Shown here in pieces: positions 59,557-64,000 of a stretch of 64,000 bases of DNA (its first letter is position 1; each line of letters begins with the position of its first letter). This DNA is from Nocardia sp. NBC_00416 (GTDB taxonomy: Bacteria > Actinomycetota > Actinomycetes > Mycobacteriales > Mycobacteriaceae). Both the position numbers and the translations under genes were made by a program. The stretch covers positions 6,450,501 to 6,514,500 of the forward strand of contig NZ_CP107932.1 in assembly GCF_036032445.1 (NCBI RefSeq). Direction: 5' to 3'. The notes below the pieces were generated by a model. It did not search any database. It was not told where the DNA came from and worked only from the letters and a program-made list of their open reading frames with translations.

Positions 59557-62500
59557 ATGACGGTCTCGTCCGAATTGTCCAGCGAGGCATGGGCTGCCGA
59601 GTTGCCGGACACGCTACGTGCCGGCCTCGGCGCTCTGGAGGATGGATATTTTCGGCACGTCGGGACCGATGACGCGGACTGTGAGATCACCGCACCCACC
59701 CTGACCTTCCGGGCTCACCTGACACTGGCCCTCACCCGGCAGCCGGGTCAAGGGCTGGTGCGGGTGCACCATCCCGACGACGGGTCGGGACTGGGCGCGG
59801 CGGTGCAGATCGTCACCGACGATATGCCGATGCTGGTCGATTCGGTCACGGCGCTCTTCGGCCGCATGGGCGGCACCATCAGCGAAGTCATCCATCCGAT
59901 CTTCACGGTCGAACGCGACGCCGACGGCCTGCTCACCGCCGCTCGCCCGCACGAAGCCGAACTACGCCGCAACGGCACCGCGGACGGACACGAATCCTGG
60001 ATCCATCTCCAGCTGCACCCGGCGACGAGCGCCCGTCTGCTCGACGAGATCGCCGCCGCCATACCGGATGTCATCAAGGATGTGCGGCAGGTCAGCACCG
60101 ACACCGAGGCCATCCACGCCGTCCTCGGTCAGCTGGCGTCCGGGCTGGACCGGGCCGGTGCTTCCGAGGCGGCGGCCGAGGCCGATATCGAACCCGCCGA
60201 CTGCGCGCGCCTGCTGCGGTGGCTGGCCGACGATAATTTCACCCTGCTCGGGTACGCCCGTTATCGGAGCGAGCCCGGCGAAGCGCTGCCGGTTCCGGTG
60301 CCGGATTCCGCGCTGGGCGTACTGCATCCGGGGACCGGGACCGGATTCCAGGTTCCGATCACGACCGGCGCGCGCCCGCTGCTGCGCATGACCCAGGGGC
60401 TGGTCCCGGTGACCATGCAGCGGGCGGTGTACCCGTACTTCATCGGCGTCGCCGACCTCGACAGCGCGGGTGAGGTCCGGGGTGAGCACCTGTTCGTCGG
60501 CGTCTTCACGGTCACCGCCCTGCACGAGAACGTGCTGGACATACCCGTGGTCGGCCAGCGGGTGCGGGCCGCCATCAAGGGCAGCGGATTCGACCTCGAC
60601 TCGTTCTCGGGTCAGGCCATGCTCGAAGTGATGCAGGGCTTTCCGCGCACCGAACTGTTCTCCTCCGACGCGGCCACGCTGCGTCGCACGGCCGCCGCAG
60701 TCCTCAATGTCGGACTGCGCCGGCAGGTGCGGCTGTTCCTGCGGGTCGACCCGTACGGGCGGTTCGTCGCGGCCATGGTGTATCTGCCGCGGGATCGCTA
60801 CACAACCGCCGTCCGTCTCGAGATGCAGGACATTCTGGTCCGCGAATTGGGCGGCGCCTCGATCGACTATTCCGCACGGGTGAGCGAAAGCGAGCTCGCC
60901 AGTGTGTACTTCACCATCCGGATGCCGGGTGCCGATACCGGCGAGCCGGTGCGGGTGTCCTCAGCGGAAGACATCTCCGAAGCCGAACGCCTGCGGATCC
61001 AGAACCTGCTCGCGGCGGCCAGCCGAACCTGGGACGACCATCTCAACGATGCGGTGAACGCCTCCACGGTGCTGGATCCGCGGATCGTGCGCCGGTACTG
61101 CGAGGCCTTCCCGGAGGGTTACAAACAGGACTTCACGGCGCGGCGCGCCCTCGCCGATATCGACCGCTTGGAGCGGTTGACGCCGGGCAGCATCGATCAG
61201 CATCTGTACCGGATCGCCGATGCGCCGGCCGGTTCCTGGCGGTTCACCCTCTACATCGGTGGCGCCGGGATCTCGCTGAGCCAGGTGCTGCCCGTGCTGC
61301 AGAGCCTCGGTGTCGAGGTGCTCGACGAACGGCCCTACCGGATCAGGCGCGAACGCGACGGTAACGGTGCGGCCGCCGAACGCTGGATCTACGATTTCGG
61401 CCTGCTCGCGAGTCCCGAACTGCTGCACGGTGCCCTCGATCAGGACCTCGACGCCGAATTGCTGGAGGTGGCGGCCGATACGCTCACCGCGCCGGGGGCC
61501 ACCAGTGCCGATCGCGTTCGCGACCGCTTCACCGACGCGTTCGACGCGCTCTGGTACGGCCGGGCCGAGGCGGACGGCCTGAACGAACTCGTACTCCGGG
61601 CCGGGCTGTCCTGGCGTGCGGTCGCGGTGCTGCGCACTTACGCGAAATACCTGCAACAGGCGAGTTTCCCGTACAGCCAGGTGAATATCGCCCGCGTCCT
61701 GCACACCTATCCCGATACGGCGAAGCTCTTCGCGCAACTTTTCACCGCGCGATTCGACCCCGACAGCCACTCCGCGGAGCAGGCCGCCGAACTCGAACAA
61801 CGCTTGCGCGAACGTATCGACCAGGTGGTGAGCCTGGACGCGGACCGTATTCTGCGGGCCATCCTCGGAATGATCCTGGCCACTTTGCGGACCAACTACT
61901 ACGTCACCGATCCCGATGGCTCGCCGCGCGATTTCATCTCGGTGAAGGTGGAGCCGCAGCAGATCGCCGAACTGCCGCAGCCGCGGCCGAAGTACGAGAT
62001 CTTCGTGTATTCGCCGCGGGTGGAGGGTGTTCATCTGCGGTTCGGTGCGGTGGCGCGGGGTGGTTTGCGCTGGTCGGATCGGTTGGAGGATTTCCGGACC
62101 GAGATTCTGGGTCTGGTGAAGGCGCAGGCGGTGAAGAATGCGGTGATCGTGCCGGTGGGTGCGAAGGGTGGTTTCGTGGTGAAGCGCCCGCCGGCCGCCA
62201 CCGGCGACGCCGCCGCCGACCGGCAATCACGGATGGCCGAAGGCGTGGCCTGCTATCGCACGTTCATCTCCGGGCTGCTGGATATCACCGACAATGTCGA
62301 CCTCGCCGGCGGGCAGGTGCTGCCGCCGGACCGGGTGGTGCGGCGTGACGGTGATGACACGTATCTGGTGGTGGCGGCGGATAAGGGTACGGCGACTTTT
62401 TCCGATATCGCGAATGATGTTGCGGGTCGGTATGGGTTCTGGTTGGGGGATGCGTTCGCGTCGGGTGGTTCGGCGGGTTATGACCACAAGGCGATGGGGA

Positions 62501-64000
62501 TTACTGCGCGGGGGGCGTGGGAGAGTGTGAAGCGGCATTTCGCGGAGATGGGTGTGGATACTCAGTCGCAGGATTTTTCTGTGGTGGGTGTGGGGGATAT
62601 GAGTGGGGATGTTTTCGGTAACGGGATGTTGTTGTCGGAGCATATTCGTTTGGTGGCGGCGTTCGATCATCGTCATATTTTCTTGGATCCGGATCCGGAT
62701 GCGGGGTCGTCGTTCGGTGAGCGTGAGCGGTTGTTCGGTTTGGCTCGGTCGAGTTGGGCGGATTATGATCGTTCGTTGATCAGTGCTGGCGGCGGCGTGT
62801 TCGACCGGACTGTGAAATCGGTGCCGATCAGCCCGCAGGCCCGCACCGCGCTCGGCCTGCCGGACGGTGTCGTCAAACTTTCACCACCCGAACTGATCCG
62901 CGCGATTCTGCTCGCCCCGGTGCAATTGCTCTGGAACGGCGGTATCGGCACCTATATCAAGGCGAGCAACGAAACCAATGCCGACGCCGGGGACAAATCC
63001 AACGACGCGGTTCGGGTGAATGCCGACCAACTCCGGGTGAAGGTGATCGGCGAGGGCGGTAACCTCGGTGCCACCGCTCTGGGCCGGATCGAATTCAGCC
63101 GTAACGGTGGGAAGATGAACACCGACGCGCTGGACAATTCGGCCGGGGTGGACTGTTCCGATCACGAGGTGAACATCAAAGTTCTGCTCGACGGTGTGGT
63201 GTCGGCGGGGGAGCTCGAGCTCGCCGATCGCAATCCGCTGCTCGCCGAGATGACCGATGAGGTCGCGCAGATGGTGTTGCAGGACAATATCTCGCAGAAC
63301 TATGTGATGGGAATCTCGCGGGCCGAGTCGGTGGGAATGCTCAATGTGCACCGGCGCCTCATCGAGGAGCTGGAGACGCGCCGTGGGCTGGACCGCGGGC
63401 TCGAGGCACTGCCCACCGATGCCGTGCTGAAACGGCGGCTCGAAGAGGGCACCGGGCTCGCCTCGCCCGAACTGGCCAATCTGCTTGCCCATGTGAAGTT
63501 GTCGCTCAAGGCCGATCTGCTCGCGGGCGATCTGCCCGACAACGCCTACTTCGCCGCCCGGCTGCCCGGCTACTTCCCGACTCCGCTGCGGGAACGGTTC
63601 GGTGCCGCGATCAAGAAGCATCGCTTGCGCCGGGAGATCGTCACCACTGTGATCGCCAACGAGGTGGTCGACTACGGCGGTGTCACCTATACGTTCCGGC
63701 TCGGTGAGGAGGTCGGCGCCACCGCGACCGATACCGTACGGGCCTTCTCCGCGGTCACCGATGTCTTCGGCCTGCACGACATCTGGGAACGGATTCGCGC
63801 CGCAGATACCACCGTCGGGGTGCGCGACCAGCTCGAACTGGAGACCAAACGGACCCTGGACCGGGCCTCCCGCTGGCTGCTCACCAACCGCCCGCAGCCC
63901 ATCGCGGTCGGCGCCGAGATCAACCGGTACCGGGAGGGCGTCAGCGAACTGGCGCCGAAGGTTCCGGGTTGGCTGCGCGGTCATCACGTCACCACGCTCA
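59557..64000 (+). CDS. gdh: NAD-specific glutamate dehydrogenase, large (180-kDa class), 3' end beyond window
   Basis: The frame is open from ATG 59557 (AAGGGAG 6 nt upstream) to the last base, giving 1481 codons of an expected ~1600. It oxidises glutamate to 2-oxoglutarate with NAD+. The N-terminal ~600 residues contain ACT-like regulatory segments (MPMLVDSVTALFGRMGGTISEVIHPIF; DLDSFSGQAMLEV). The catalytic region begins near residue 820 (VHLRFGAVARGGLRWSDRLEDFRTEILGLVKAQAVKN, AKGGFVVKR), and the NAD-binding glycine motif VGDMSGDVFGNGMLLS lies near residue 1009. Two stretches (62010-62185 and 62335-62790) have strikingly different codon use though the protein remains family-like. Confidence 0.95.
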   Translation, partial: MTVSSELSSEAWAAELPDTLRAGLGALEDGYFRHVGTDDADCEITAPTLTFRAHLTLALTRQPGQGLVRVHHPDDGSGLGAAVQIVTDDMPMLVDSVTALFGRMGGTISEVIHPIFTVERDADGLLTAARPHEAELRRNGTADGHESWIHLQLHPATSARLLDEIAAAIPDVIKDVRQVSTDTEAIHAVLGQLASGLDRAGASEAAAEADIEPADCARLLRWLADDNFTLLGYARYRSEPGEALPVPVPDSALGVLHPGTGTGFQVPITTGARPLLRMTQGLVPVTMQRAVYPYFIGVADLDSAGEVRGEHLFVGVFTVTALHENVLDIPVVGQRVRAAIKGSGFDLDSFSGQAMLEVMQGFPRTELFSSDAATLRRTAAAVLNVGLRRQVRLFLRVDPYGRFVAAMVYLPRDRYTTAVRLEMQDILVRELGGASIDYSARVSESELASVYFTIRMPGADTGEPVRVSSAEDISEAERLRIQNLLAAASRTWDDHLNDAVNASTVLDPRIVRRYCEAFPEGYKQDFTARRALADIDRLERLTPGSIDQHLYRIADAPAGSWRFTLYIGGAGISLSQVLPVLQSLGVEVLDERPYRIRRERDGNGAAAERWIYDFGLLASPELLHGALDQDLDAELLEVAADTLTAPGATSADRVRDRFTDAFDALWYGRAEADGLNELVLRAGLSWRAVAVLRTYAKYLQQASFPYSQVNIARVLHTYPDTAKLFAQLFTARFDPDSHSAEQAAELEQRLRERIDQVVSLDADRILRAILGMILATLRTNYYVTDPDGSPRDFISVKVEPQQIAELPQPRPKYEIFVYSPRVEGVHLRFGAVARGGLRWSDRLEDFRTEILGLVKAQAVKNAVIVPVGAKGGFVVKRPPAATGDAAADRQSRMAEGVACYRTFISGLLDITDNVDLAGGQVLPPDRVVRRDGDDTYLVVAADKGTATFSDIANDVAGRYGFWLGDAFASGGSAGYDHKAMGITARGAWESVKRHFAEMGVDTQSQDFSVVGVGDMSGDVFGNGMLLSEHIRLVAAFDHRHIFLDPDPDAGSSFGERERLFGLARSSWADYDRSLISAGGGVFDRTVKSVPISPQARTALGLPDGVVKLSPPELIRAILLAPVQLLWNGGIGTYIKASNETNADAGDKSNDAVRVNADQLRVKVIGEGGNLGATALGRIEFSRNGGKMNTDALDNSAGVDCSDHEVNIKVLLDGVVSAGELELADRNPLLAEMTDEVAQMVLQDNISQNYVMGISRAESVGMLNVHRRLIEELETRRGLDRGLEALPTDAVLKRRLEEGTGLASPELANLLAHVKLSLKADLLAGDLPDNAYFAARLPGYFPTPLRERFGAAIKKHRLRREIVTTVIANEVVDYGGVTYTFRLGEEVGATATDTVRAFSAVTDVFGLHDIWERIRAADTTVGVRDQLELETKRTLDRASRWLLTNRPQPIAVGAEINRYREGVSELAPKVPGWLRGHHVTTL
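62010..62185 (+). other. Codon-usage block A inside gdh
   Basis: Third positions switch from the usual C/G to mostly G/T (runs such as GGT, GGT, TTG, GAT, GGT, GTG) within the conserved substrate-binding core. The flanks return to C-rich codons at 62186. Confidence 0.7.
62335..62790 (+). other. Codon-usage block B inside gdh
   Basis: About 150 codons that almost lack C-ending codons and favour GAT, GGT, TTG, CGT, GTT and GCG; the coding strand is G+T rich. The edges are abrupt on both sides, and the frame is unbroken. Confidence 0.75.

Overview
The window looks like a chromosome segment from a mycolic-acid-containing actinomycete, most like Nocardia or a close Rhodococcus-type relative. The evidence is very high G+C, a single-chain type I fatty acid synthase with a separate holo-ACP synthase, a mycolate reductase (CmrA), an L,D-transpeptidase of the LdtMt2 type, and a 180-kDa-class NAD-glutamate dehydrogenase. 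From memory, several genes also occur near each other in Mycobacterium tuberculosis (fas, acpS, bcp, DUF3618, LdtMt2, orn, cmrA, ssb, ettA-like, gdh; roughly Rv2476c-Rv2524c). This suggests an inherited backbone with strain-specific insertions. I see no rRNA, CRISPR array, transposase, integrase or phage gene.

Layout. (1) 1-6347: organosulfur salvage. It holds a broken SfnB/DszC-type flavoprotein, a DszA/NtaA-type monooxygenase, a free-methionine-sulfoxide reductase, a StyA-like monooxygenase, then sfnG-sfnB. Cys-containing leader ORFs overlap the sfnG start. (2) 6500-14500: a PfpI protein, a streptogramin-B-lyase-like beta-propeller, a DUF6412-YidC pair, an ABC-F ATPase behind a 13-codon leader ORF, a secreted protein, and a YbaB protein with a YrhB-like (immunity-type) partner, then tRNA-Leu. 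(3) 14600-30000: fas-acpS behind inverted repeats, a receptor Ser/Thr kinase, TetR, bcp, DUF3618 and an excalibur protein. (4) 30000-34200: a membrane acyltransferase, a small orphan, a repeat-rich gene-free stretch with a perfect 38-bp inverted repeat, and a secreted lytic transglycosylase. (5) 34900-46700: a dienoyl-CoA reductase, an ABC-2 exporter, LdtMt2, tRNA-Lys, an MFS carrier, and a TetR gene divergent from a ferredoxin-reductase/desaturase operon. (6) 46800-57100: MscS, DUF4389 behind a Crp-like site, tRNA-His, orn, cmrA, tRNA-Arg, CopD-CtaG, a threonine-dehydratase-like enzyme and a large LAL regulator. (7) 57250-64000: ssb, ettA and the 5' part of gdh, which runs off the window.

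Themes. Much of the region serves the lipid-rich envelope: FAS-I makes acyl chains, CmrA finishes mycolates, the desaturase pair tunes acyl unsaturation, and LdtMt2 and the transglycosylase remodel peptidoglycan. A recurrent expression signal is a TANNNT -10 box placed 6-7 nt before a start codon. I found it for eleven genes; it implies leaderless mRNAs and fixes several starts.

The most novel-looking items are the leader ORF with an SD-sequestering hairpin before the ABC-F gene, the Cys-rich leader ORF overlapping sfnG, the YbaB/immunity-like pair without a toxin, the 38-bp inverted repeat, and two abrupt codon-usage blocks inside gdh. None of these is proven from sequence alone.
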